From: JBLMZW01 sp050259035
GTDB lineage: Bacteria; Bacillota; Syntrophomonadia; Syntrophomonadales; DTU052
Length of the DNA: 19,350 nucleotides
Direction: 5' to 3'
NCBI GenBank assembly: GCA_050259035.1
Contig: JBLMZW010000147.1
Coordinates: 1-19,350, forward strand
Shown here: positions 1 to 6,932 of the stretch, one piece after another
Position numbering within the stretch: the stretch's first letter is position 1
Layout: each line of letters opens with the position of its first letter
Made by a program: the position numbers and the translations under genes
The notes under the pieces: generated by a model
What the model was told of the DNA's origin: nothing
The model's input: only the letters and a program-made list of their open reading frames with translations
Databases searched by the model: none

Positions 1-1
1 A

Positions 2-181
2 TACCAGGAGCGAGAGCGTTTGACCCAGACCTTTCTCGAACTCGATCGTTGGGGCGAATTCTATTTGGCGCGCCAAAGGATTTTAAAAACACCCCCATTT
101 ATATGCAACTGTTATATATTCAACTGTTTTATATATAACTGTTATATATTCAACTGTTGTATATTACAGTGTTATATATAA
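2..181 (+). CDS. Possible 3' end of an unidentified gene, cut by window start
   Basis: An open frame enters from the left edge and stops at TAA 179-181, giving 59 visible residues. The first 30 or so (starting YQERERLTQTFLELD) have a normal soluble-protein composition and moderate GC. The last 25 come from a 15-bp tandem repeat and read as a repeating five-residue Asn-Cys-aromatic pattern, which looks unlike a normal protein end. Two other readings are also open over the first 100 bases, including one on the minus strand, so the frame is not certain. I recognise no family. If real, the repeat may have grown into the end of the gene and extended it. Confidence 0.3.
   Translation, partial: YQERERLTQTFLELDRWGEFYLARQRILKTPPFICNCYIFNCFIYNCYIFNCCILQCYI
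106..180. repeat. Five tandem copies of a 15-bp repeat
   Basis: Units run 106-120, 121-135, 136-150, 151-165 and 166-180. The consensus is CAACTGTTATATATT. Copies 1, 3 and 4 differ from it by 0, 1 and 1 bases, copy 2 by a few, and copy 5 is the most divergent. The repeat is very AT-rich and sits between GC-richer sequence on the left and the terminator of the acyl-CoA synthetase on the right. The period is a multiple of three, so it stays open in the frame described for the left-edge gene. Confidence 0.85.
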
Positions 182-286
182 AATTGGTAGTTAAGATGAA
201 ATAGCCTAGACTAAAATTCATAAATAGGAATACCTTCGTCCCACTTTTAAAAGCGGGGGATAGGATGAGCCTGTACGAATAAACAA

Positions 287-324
287 GGCCCGGCAGTAAG
301 GAAGAAGTTCTTTACCGCTGGGCC
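287..324 (-). terminator. Rho-independent terminator of the acyl-CoA synthetase gene
   Basis: Arms 287-303 and 308-324 pair over about 17 positions with G-U wobbles and one or two weak spots around a four-base loop. On the minus strand the hairpin is followed by a T-rich stretch (TTGTTTATT). It lies about 25 bases past the stop codon of the gene that ends at 350. Confidence 0.8.
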
Positions 325-349
325 CTTAGTTGATTAGAGTATTACGGAA

Positions 350-2248
350 CTAGTACAGGTTAGCGATTTCTGCAGCAAAGTTATTATAAATGACCTTTCT
401 CTTAAGTTTCAAAGTCGGGGTTACCTCGCCGGTCGTCTCTGTAAATTTGCGATTCAGAACAGCGTATTTTTTTATTGTTTCATAGTCTTCCAAGTTTTCA
501 TTGGCTTTCTTGATTTCTTCATCTATCAGGGTTTTAAACTGTTCGGTTGCCATAAAATCCGGTCCTACATTGACGCAGGTGCGTTCCATGCCCTCCCCTA
601 CATATCCCAATGCTGATTCATCAAATGGAATACCGTTGGTTTTATAATAAAGAATGAAAGCATCGAAGTTGGGCACTACCAATGCGGATACATATTTCCG
701 GTCATCTCCTAAGGCGCAGATCTGATCTAACCATTTGCTGACCGAAAACAGGTTTTCTACTTTGGCCAGAGGAACATTTTTTCCGGTATCGAGCACGATA
801 ATTCCCTTCTTACGATCTACTATTTTTATGTACCCGTCAGCCAATTCCTCAACTATGTCACCAGTCTTGAAAAAACCGTCCGGGGTGAAGGCTTCTTTAG
901 TAGCTGCGGGGTTGTTCCAGTATTCCCCGAAAATGTTATCACCTCTTACCAGCCACTCTCCGTCGTCGGCAATTTTTCCTTCCACTCCGGGTGTAAGCGG
1001 TCCCACTGAGCCAGGAAGTATTTTACTCAGCCGGTTAAGGTTAACCGTGTTGCATGTTTCGGTCAAGCCATAGCCCTCGATTATCCGGATTCCCATGGCT
1101 AAAAACAATTTGCACAGGTTAGCGGGTAAACCGGCAGACGCGGAAAAGGCAAACCGGTAACGGCCGCCCAGTATAGATCGTACTCTGCTAAACATCAGCG
1201 CGTCTACCTGAAGATATTGTTCCTTTAGTTCCGGTGTAAGTCCTTCGGTTAAGTCTATGCCTTCAGACATATCAACAAATCCGTTTTCATCCGAACGAGC
1301 TTCAATAACTTCCAGACCGACTTTTAAGGCCTTTTCAAATAGCGCAGCCCCTTCGGGTGTGGCAGATGCTATATCTCGAATGGTCATGAAGATGCGTTCA
1401 TAAATTCGCGGAACTGACATAAAAACCGTTGGTCGAAAAACCTGAATATCCTGCACCACGGTGGAAGTCTTTTGCGCATAGGCTATAGAGGCCCCGGTCA
1501 TCAAAGCTGATGCATGACCGCATTCTCTTTCATAAGAATGTGATATAGGCAGGAATGAAAGCAACACATCATCCGTGGAAAGAGGCGGAATTAAACGCAA
1601 ATCACGACAGGAAGCAGCGTTAATGCTGAAATGGGTGTGGACCACACCTTTTTGCTGTCCAGTGGTTCCAGAGGTATAAATGATGGTCATCATGTCGTGC
1701 AGGTCAACCGACCGCCATCTTTTCTCATAGTCCACCGGGTATTGTACCAGATGTTTTACCCCGATCTCCCTAAGGTGGTTGAGATTAAGGATCTGGGAAT
1801 TATCAGAGATAAAATCATCTTGCATAATTATGATTTTCTCCAGGGTGGGCATATCTTCCCAAGCGCCTAATGCTTTGTGCAAGCCTTCCTCATCCTGAAC
1901 AAAGAGAATTCTTACCCCCGAGTCATTAATGATGTATACCATTTCTCGTTGTGAAAGCGTAGGATAAATTGTTACTGTGACACCGGCAGAATTGAGAATT
2001 GCATAGTCAGCCCACATCCATTGGGGGCAGGTATGACTCATGATCGCAACCCGATCTTGTTTCTGGATCCCCAGACGCATTAGGCCAGCAGCCATTTCCC
2101 TGACTATACGTCCTACCTGGTAAAAGGTAAGCGACTCAGTTGTATCCGGCCCAGTTCGCCACCATTGACACCTTAGGTTGCCAAATCTAACAACTCTGTC
2201 ATTAAATAATTCCGGAAATGTTTGTTGAGTGATGTACCATCTGTGCAC
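350..2248 (-). CDS. Long-chain acyl-CoA synthetase (AMP-forming)
   Basis: This enzyme activates a fatty acid with ATP and CoA to acyl-CoA, the first step of beta-oxidation. The 632 residues show the full set of adenylate-forming motifs: the phosphate loop YTSGTTGQQKG at 191-201, YGLTE at 393-397, TGD at 462-464, DRKKG at 478-482, and a C-terminal PTLKLKRK near 611-618 that carries the catalytic-lysine region. The length and the region around 280-400 match the long-chain (FAA1-type, COG1022) branch rather than acetyl-CoA synthetase. The start is GTG at 2248, preceded by a strong GAGGGGGGA ribosome binding site. It has its own terminator, and the next gene upstream ends in a terminator too, so it is probably a single-gene transcript. 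The chain length of the substrate cannot be read from the sequence. Confidence 0.92.
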   Translation of the reverse strand: MHRWYITQQTFPELFNDRVVRFGNLRCQWWRTGPDTTESLTFYQVGRIVREMAAGLMRLGIQKQDRVAIMSHTCPQWMWADYAILNSAGVTVTIYPTLSQREMVYIINDSGVRILFVQDEEGLHKALGAWEDMPTLEKIIIMQDDFISDNSQILNLNHLREIGVKHLVQYPVDYEKRWRSVDLHDMMTIIYTSGTTGQQKGVVHTHFSINAASCRDLRLIPPLSTDDVLLSFLPISHSYERECGHASALMTGASIAYAQKTSTVVQDIQVFRPTVFMSVPRIYERIFMTIRDIASATPEGAALFEKALKVGLEVIEARSDENGFVDMSEGIDLTEGLTPELKEQYLQVDALMFSRVRSILGGRYRFAFSASAGLPANLCKLFLAMGIRIIEGYGLTETCNTVNLNRLSKILPGSVGPLTPGVEGKIADDGEWLVRGDNIFGEYWNNPAATKEAFTPDGFFKTGDIVEELADGYIKIVDRKKGIIVLDTGKNVPLAKVENLFSVSKWLDQICALGDDRKYVSALVVPNFDAFILYYKTNGIPFDESALGYVGEGMERTCVNVGPDFMATEQFKTLIDEEIKKANENLEDYETIKKYAVLNRKFTETTGEVTPTLKLKRKVIYNNFAAEIANLY

Positions 2249-2283
2249 TGTTAATCCCCCCCTCGAATTACCAGAATGCTACG

Positions 2284-2305
2284 GTTGACGCCTGGCAGCA
2301 TCAAC
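2284..2305 (-). other. Leader hairpin upstream of the acyl-CoA synthetase
   Basis: Arms 2284-2291 and 2298-2305 are complementary at 7 of 8 positions, the eighth being a G-U wobble on the minus strand, with a six-base loop. It lies in the probable 5' leader, about 36 bases before the GTG start, and no T-run follows it. Its function is unknown and it may be only structural. Confidence 0.35.
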
Positions 2306-2355
2306 AAGAAACCCCTTATTACTGTACTTCTCTTCTCTGATTTGACTTCTTTCTG

Positions 2356-2378
2356 ATACGTATTATTGTAATACGTAT
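2356..2378. promoter_or_regulatory. Perfect 10-bp inverted repeat, probable operator
   Basis: ATACGTATTA at 2356-2365 and TAATACGTAT at 2369-2378 are exact inverted copies around a three-base spacer. A minus-strand TACAAT (2365-2370), a possible -10 box for the acyl-CoA synthetase, lies inside it; the matching -35 is poor. The size and symmetry fit a dimeric repressor such as a TetR-family fatty-acid regulator. No regulator gene is in the window, so the partner is inferred. Confidence 0.5.
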
Positions 2379-2441
2379 ATTAATAATATCATTTAGTAGA
2401 ACCACCAAGGAAGTATGAAATAGAGAATATTCCAAATAATC

Positions 2442-2465
2442 AGGCACAGGTTTCAGCCTGTGCCT
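2442..2465 (-). terminator. Terminator of the nfnAB operon
   Basis: AGGCACAGG at 2442-2450 pairs perfectly with 2457-2465 around a six-base loop. On the minus strand the stem is followed by GATTATTTGG, a weak T-tract. It lies about 40 bases beyond the nfnB stop. Confidence 0.75.
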
Positions 2466-2503
2466 ATATCAATTTATTCAATTTACAATTTGATATTCTG
2501 CCT

Positions 2504-3910
2504 CTATAGTGTGTTTAAATAATCGTTTATAGCCCGGGCTGCCTTCTTTCCCGCACCCATAGCCAGAATTACAGTAGCCGCTCCGGTCACTACGTCTCCT
2601 CCGGCAAAAACACCCGGTTTGGAAGTTAGTCCTGTGGTATCATCCGCCACTATATTACCCCTCCGGTTGGTCTCTAAATCGGGAGTTGTATCCGGCACCA
2701 GAGGATTAGGTCCCTGACCGATGGCCATCACTATTGTATCTACTTCCATCGTGTACTCCGAACCCTTTATGGGCATCGGGCTTCTCCTGCCGCTTTCATC
2801 CGGTTCACCTAATTCATATTTTAAACATACCATAGCTTTAACTCGACCGTCTTCGTCTCCCAGGATCTCCACCGGGCTGGTTAGAAAACGGAATTCCACT
2901 CCTTCTTCATGGGCATGTTCGACTTCCTCAATCCGGGCTGGCATTTCTTTCTCAGTCCGCCGATAAACTATATAGCTTTCTTTCGCTCCCAGACGCAAGG
3001 CGCAGCGGGCGGCATCCATGGCCACGTTGCCTCCCCCGATTACCGCCACTTTCTCACCCATGTTTATAGGTGTAAGATGCTGCGGGAAAAGATAGGCTTT
3101 CATAAGATTAGTCCGGGTAAGAAATTCATTGGCTGAATAGACCCCGTTCAAGTTTTCACCGGGAATTTCCATGAAATATGGAAGCCCGGCGCCTGTTCCT
3201 ATGAACACCGCGTCATAGCCTGACTCCATAAGCTCGTCCAGGGTATATATCTTTCCTACCACCATATTGGTCCTTATTTGCACTCCCATTTTCTCGATAC
3301 CGGCGATTTCCCTGCTCACAATGGTCTTGGGCAGCCGAAATTCGGGAATGCCGTAAACGAGCACCCCTCCCGGCGTATGCAGGGCTTCGAATACAGTTAC
3401 CTGATGCCCCATTTTACATAAATCAGCGGCACAGGTAAGCCCGGAAGGCCCCGATCCAATGACCGCAACTCTTCTTCCGGTTGTATTTCCTATACCGGTA
3501 TCTTTGACTTCTTCATTAGCCATTTCCCAGTCAGCTGCAAATCGTTCCAACCTGCCGATAGATACCGGATCACCCTTCTTCCCGATAATACAGTATTTTT
3601 CACACTGGCTCTCCTGGGGACATACCCGTCCACATATGGCCGGCAGGTTATTCTTCTCCTTTATCTTGGCAATGGCGGCCGAGAAATCCCTCTTCGCTAC
3701 TTTTTCGATGAAAGCGGGAATATCTATTTCCACCGGGCATCCCTTACGGCAGGGAGGCTTTTTACAGGTCAGGCAACGGTTGGCTTCCGCCACAGCAGAC
3801 TCTTCGGGGAATCCGAGGGACACCTCATTAAAATTCTTCGCTCTAACCAGGGGGTCCTGATTGGGCATGGGCTGTTTAACTGGATTTATTACACGTTTGG
3901 TTTCTGACAT
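2504..3910 (-). CDS. nfnB: NfnB, large subunit of NADH-dependent ferredoxin:NADP+ oxidoreductase
   Basis: This is a GltA-like flavoprotein of about 470 residues. Counting from the upstream ATG at 3916, two cysteine groups, C48/C51/C56/C60 and C95/C99/C105/C109, form the N-terminal iron-sulphur region. A dinucleotide fold VAVIGSGPSG at 150-159 binds FAD, and a second fold VAVIGGGNVAMD at 290-301 binds NADPH. The C-terminal GVFAGGDVV segment is the usual FAD-closing motif. The protein alone resembles the small subunit of glutamate synthase. The adjoining ferredoxin-reductase-like gene, overlapping by about 22 bases, and the absence of a large glutamate synthase subunit point to NfnB. NfnAB is known to couple NADH and reduced ferredoxin to NADPH by flavin-based electron bifurcation. 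Of two possible starts, ATG 3910 is preferred because AGGGGG lies nine bases before it; ATG 3916 is only three bases from it. Confidence 0.88.
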   Translation of the reverse strand: MSETKRVINPVKQPMPNQDPLVRAKNFNEVSLGFPEESAVAEANRCLTCKKPPCRKGCPVEIDIPAFIEKVAKRDFSAAIAKIKEKNNLPAICGRVCPQESQCEKYCIIGKKGDPVSIGRLERFAADWEMANEEVKDTGIGNTTGRRVAVIGSGPSGLTCAADLCKMGHQVTVFEALHTPGGVLVYGIPEFRLPKTIVSREIAGIEKMGVQIRTNMVVGKIYTLDELMESGYDAVFIGTGAGLPYFMEIPGENLNGVYSANEFLTRTNLMKAYLFPQHLTPINMGEKVAVIGGGNVAMDAARCALRLGAKESYIVYRRTEKEMPARIEEVEHAHEEGVEFRFLTSPVEILGDEDGRVKAMVCLKYELGEPDESGRRSPMPIKGSEYTMEVDTIVMAIGQGPNPLVPDTTPDLETNRRGNIVADDTTGLTSKPGVFAGGDVVTGAATVILAMGAGKKAARAINDYLNTL

Positions 3911-4734
3911 CTGCATCCACCCCCTGCGGCTTCCATTGCCTGTTTTTCTTGCACCACAAATATTTTAGCTCGTTGCATTGCGTTTTCCCAATCAACCTGG
4001 TGGCCATCAAATTCCGGACCGTCTACACAGGCAAATCTGGTTTTATCCCCTACCTGAACCCGGCAAGCTCCGCACATGCCCGTTCCATCAACCATAATTG
4101 GGTTAAGACTGACGATAGTTGGAAGTTCAAAAGGCCGAGTAGTTTGAGATACGGCCTTCATCATCGGTAAGGGCCCAATGGCAACAACTCGGTCATATTT
4201 CGATTTTTCCAGCAACCGCATAAGGGGTTCGGTAACCAGACCTTTTTCCCCGGCGGATCCATCATCGGTCACAACATATAGGTCGTGACTCACCTGTAAC
4301 ATTTCATTCTGGAGGATCAATGCTTCCGCCGTTCGCGATCCAATAATCGCTGTAACCTGGTTTCCAGCCTCGTAAAGGGCCTTAGTAATCGGATATACCG
4401 GAGCAACACCTACGCCCCCACCGATACATATTACTTTACCGAAATTCTCTATCTCAGATGCGCGCCCCAGGGGTCCGACAAAGTCAAGGATCATATCTCC
4501 TTCTTTCATCATACCCAGGTCGTTGGTGCTTCTTCCTACTTCTTGAAATATTATGGTTACCCAGCCTTCCTGTTGATTCAGATCGGCAATAGTGAGGGGA
4601 ATTCGTTCTGCGCACTGGTCGATTCGCAGAATTATAAACTGACCGGGTCTGGCTTTGGCCGCTATTTCTGGAGCTTCTATGTCCATCAGTTTTAAGCCGG
4701 GGCCCAGTTCTTTTTTGGTAACTATTTTAAACAA
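3889..4734 (-). CDS. nfnA: NfnA, FAD/2Fe-2S subunit of NADH-dependent ferredoxin:NADP+ oxidoreductase
   Basis: The small NAD(H)-binding subunit of the bifurcating transhydrogenase, also related to the electron-transfer subunit of dihydroorotate dehydrogenase. Numbered from the proposed start, RIPLTI at 44-49 is the FAD contact, GGGVGVAP at 105-112 is the NAD-binding turn, and C221, C224 and C236 with a nearby aspartate (D216) are the likely 2Fe-2S ligands. Three cysteines plus an acidic residue is what I recall for this family. A longer reading from ATG 4776 has no ribosome binding site and places a perfect AGGAGGG inside the coding region. TTG at 4734 lies five bases after AGGAGGG and gives 281 residues, the usual size, so it is chosen here. 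It is the first gene of the two-gene operon. Confidence 0.88.
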   Translation of the reverse strand: MFKIVTKKELGPGLKLMDIEAPEIAAKARPGQFIILRIDQCAERIPLTIADLNQQEGWVTIIFQEVGRSTNDLGMMKEGDMILDFVGPLGRASEIENFGKVICIGGGVGVAPVYPITKALYEAGNQVTAIIGSRTAEALILQNEMLQVSHDLYVVTDDGSAGEKGLVTEPLMRLLEKSKYDRVVAIGPLPMMKAVSQTTRPFELPTIVSLNPIMVDGTGMCGACRVQVGDKTRFACVDGPEFDGHQVDWENAMQRAKIFVVQEKQAMEAAGGGCRCQKPNV

Positions 4735-4815
4735 GTTAACCCTCCTCTCGCCCACTGCCACAAACGAATATGACATTATGCAGATAATTGTCTGTTTTTA
4801 GCGGGTGTTTAACAT

Positions 4816-4845
4816 ATTGTATTGGTTGGCCTTCGTTTAAGTCAA
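4816..4845 (-). promoter_or_regulatory. Sigma-A-type promoter of nfnAB
   Basis: On the minus strand TTGACT (4840-4845) and TACAAT (4816-4821) are separated by 18 bases. Each box matches the consensus at five of six positions. Transcription would start near 4808, giving a leader of about 75 bases to the TTG start of nfnA. Confidence 0.7.
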
Positions 4846-4950
4846 TGGATTGCCGTTCCGCATAGTGGTTAATGTCTGTTCAATTCAGGCAAAATGCGGT
4901 TCTTTACGATCTTTTGCTTGTCTGTATAATACTTCCTTTGGTTATTCGAA

Positions 4951-5292
4951 TTACATATTCTCCAATTCCAGGTCAATAGCCTGGATAATAATCCGTTGAA
5001 TATCTTCCACTACTTTAATTAGTTCCATTTCTGCCCGTAAGAAGTCCCCTACCTGTTCTGAACTTAGTACTATACCAGCAAGCTTTTCAATCTCTTCCAG
5101 CCTCTGTGCAGGTGGCTCCTCACCCGATAATATCATTCTCTGGACCTCTGTTTGTTTGGCCCTAAAGTTTTTGAACATTTCCCAAGCCTTATCGTTTTCT
5201 TTGAGTCGATTGCGAATTTCCAGATAGCCCTGATATTGTTGGCATTCTTTCAGAGCCCGGGCCGTTTCATGAGCCTTGTCGTAGACCTTCAT
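4951..5292 (-). CDS. YlbF/YmcA-family protein
   Basis: A small, almost wholly helical, charged protein of 113 residues fitting the Com_YlbF (DUF964) family in size and pattern: an N-terminal AHETARALKECQQYQGY-like helix, a central segment with WEMFKNFRAKQ, and a long C-terminal amphipathic helix. In Bacillus, YlbF and YmcA with YaaT modulate RNase Y and so mRNA maturation, competence and sporulation. Whether this copy does the same is unknown, since no partner gene is visible. The ATG at 5292 is preceded by GGGAGGT at good spacing, and it overlaps the end of the transporter gene by 26 bases, so it is the last gene of the five-gene operon. I see no convincing terminator after it. Confidence 0.75.
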   Translation of the reverse strand: MKVYDKAHETARALKECQQYQGYLEIRNRLKENDKAWEMFKNFRAKQTEVQRMILSGEEPPAQRLEEIEKLAGIVLSSEQVGDFLRAEMELIKVVEDIQRIIIQAIDLELENM

Positions 5293-6433
5293 TTTTTTGA
5301 CCTCCCTTAATATTAGATTCTTTAATCGTTAACGCTATTAGAGTTCCCAACCCGAGAATAATGGTCGTCAGCCAGTATGAAGCCGTTAGCCCGCTATGGT
5401 CAGCTATCAAACCGTTAAGATAAACGCCCAACGAGCCTACCCCCCAAACGAACCCCATTGATATCCCGGAAGCAAGCCCAACATTGACTGGCATTATTTC
5501 CTGACCTAAGACTACCAGAACCGGTTGACACGCACCTACCATTAATCCGTTGATAATTAAAAAAACCAGTGAAGGCATACCGCCTGCTAATAGAAAACCA
5601 ACCGACGATAATGAAGCAATAGCCAAAGTTAACACTATTACAATTTTACGTCCGACTCGGTCGGATAGTTTTCCAGCAATCAAACCTCCCAATGCGCCAA
5701 CTAAAAGGAATACAGTCAGGATGTTGGCTGATACATCATAGGCAATCCCTCGCTCCTTTAAAAGAAAAGGCAAATAGTTAGTGTAAGCCAGGTTTCCCCA
5801 GGCTCTCAAGATCATTATACTGGCCAGGATCAATACCACTCCCGTAAGCAGCCCGGAGAAAAATGGTTTATTGTTTTCTTCCTCGTCCTTATGGGGTTTA
5901 TATTTAACCCTACCCAAACCCAGCATCATAAGTGGAATCGGTATTAATAACCACGACAGTGAAGGGAATCCCCACCTGGTTATAACAAAGGCCACTACAG
6001 CAGGTGCCAGGGCATAACCCAGGGCCCCCGCAGTAGAAAAGAGCGACATCATGAATCCCCGGTTGTTTTGATTTAACTGGTAGGAATATACTGACCCTGC
6101 CGGGTGATATATCCCGTTTCCGATCCCCGATAGTAAAGGGAGAAGCAAAAATATGTAATAACTATTGGATAATGGGCTGAGACACATAAATACGCCGCTA
6201 AAGATTAAAGCCATAACCAGCCACATCTTCCCTGGTCGGCGATCATAGACATAACCAAAAAATGGCTGCAGAAAATTGGCTGAAAGCATAGCCGCGGTAG
6301 ATACCAAACCAGCTTGAGCAAGACTAAGATGAAGTTTAACGGTCATAAGGGGAAGCAAGACAGGAATGAAGTTTATATAAAAATCAGTTAAAAAATGTCC
6401 ACCGGTAATAAATAAGAATCCTTTAGCATTCAT
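5267..6433 (-). CDS. MFS transporter, fosmidomycin-resistance (Fsr)-like
   Basis: About 388 residues with 12 hydrophobic segments in two halves, typical of a major facilitator. The N-terminal GHFLTDFYINFIPVLLPL, the cytoplasmic loop GYVYDRRPGK after helix 2, its counterpart GKLSDRVGRK in the second half, and IYHPAGS in helix 4 resemble the Fsr branch. Members are drug or metabolite exporters; the substrate cannot be told here. The start is uncertain: ATG 6433 is chosen, while a TTG five codons upstream (6448) is also in frame. Neither has a clear ribosome binding site. Translation is probably coupled to the RidA-like gene, whose stop codon it overlaps. The YlbF gene follows with an overlap. 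Confidence 0.82.
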   Translation of the reverse strand: MNAKGFLFITGGHFLTDFYINFIPVLLPLMTVKLHLSLAQAGLVSTAAMLSANFLQPFFGYVYDRRPGKMWLVMALIFSGVFMCLSPLSNSYYIFLLLPLLSGIGNGIYHPAGSVYSYQLNQNNRGFMMSLFSTAGALGYALAPAVVAFVITRWGFPSLSWLLIPIPLMMLGLGRVKYKPHKDEEENNKPFFSGLLTGVVLILASIMILRAWGNLAYTNYLPFLLKERGIAYDVSANILTVFLLVGALGGLIAGKLSDRVGRKIVIVLTLAIASLSSVGFLLAGGMPSLVFLIINGLMVGACQPVLVVLGQEIMPVNVGLASGISMGFVWGVGSLGVYLNGLIADHSGLTASYWLTTIILGLGTLIALTIKESNIKGGQKNEGLRQGS

Positions 6434-6890
6434 CCTTAATTTGGGCAATCAGTTCAATCTCGCACGGTGCATTTAGCGGCAACACATTTACTCCTACTGC
6501 CACCCGGGCATGCCGCCCTTTCTCCTCAAATATTTCTATCATGAGATCGGAAACTCCATTGATAACCTGGGGCTGATCGTAGAAATTTTCAACTGATTGT
6601 ACATACCCAGTTATCTTCACGATTCGTTCCACCCGTTCAAGGCTGCCAATCAAGGATTTTATCACCCCCAGGCAGTTAATACCCGCCTGCCGGGCAGCTG
6701 CTTTCCCACTCTCAATGTCAACATCCCGTCCCAGTTTTCCTTCAGCTAATAACCGGCCCTCATGTAAAGGAAACTGCCCGGATACATATAATAAATTCCC
6801 ACATATGAGCCCAGGAACATAAGAAGCCACCGGTCGCGGAGCCTCAGGAATCTTTATCCCCATCTCTAGAAGTTTTTCGTCAATACCCAC
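6423..6890 (-). CDS. RidA (YjgF/YER057c/UK114)-family protein
   Basis: At 155 residues it is longer than classic RidA (about 125-130) and begins with an extra segment (MGIDEKLLEMGIKIPEAPRP), as in the larger subgroup of this superfamily. LLYVSGQFPL and the later VKITGYVQS and HARVAVGVNVLPLNAPCEIE segments match the family core. Classic RidA hydrolyses reactive enamines or imines from pyridoxal-phosphate enzymes. The arginine usual in the RidA active-site segment is not in its normal context here: the sequence has HARVAVGVNVLPLNAPCEIE, with R before the AVGV strand. The activity may therefore differ. The start is GTG at 6890 with AGGAGG seven bases upstream. It sits between the exchanger and transporter genes in the operon. 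Confidence 0.85.
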   Translation of the reverse strand: MGIDEKLLEMGIKIPEAPRPVASYVPGLICGNLLYVSGQFPLHEGRLLAEGKLGRDVDIESGKAAARQAGINCLGVIKSLIGSLERVERIVKITGYVQSVENFYDQPQVINGVSDLMIEIFEEKGRHARVAVGVNVLPLNAPCEIELIAQIKDEC

Positions 6891-6932
6891 CGACTAACCT
6901 CCTAAATGTGGTTTTTCTAATTATCTGCGGGT

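Noticed and set aside
106..180. CRISPR array
   Set aside because: The repeats are 15 bases and directly adjacent, with no spacers, so this is a simple tandem repeat.
735..1073. Plus-strand open frame of 112 residues
   Set aside because: It lies wholly opposite the acyl-CoA synthetase, has no ribosome binding site and resembles no family; it is a shadow of the true frame.
3459..3860. Plus-strand open frame of 133 residues
   Set aside because: It is antisense to the nfnB N-terminal region, whose cysteine motifs and folds clearly identify the minus strand as coding.
2504..3910. Glutamate synthase small subunit
   Set aside because: The protein alone fits this name, but the overlapping ferredoxin-reductase-like partner and the missing large subunit favour NfnB.
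4870..4950. Terminator after the YlbF gene
   Set aside because: Only a loose pairing (near 4888-4895 with 4913-4920, 17-base loop) is visible and no T-run follows.
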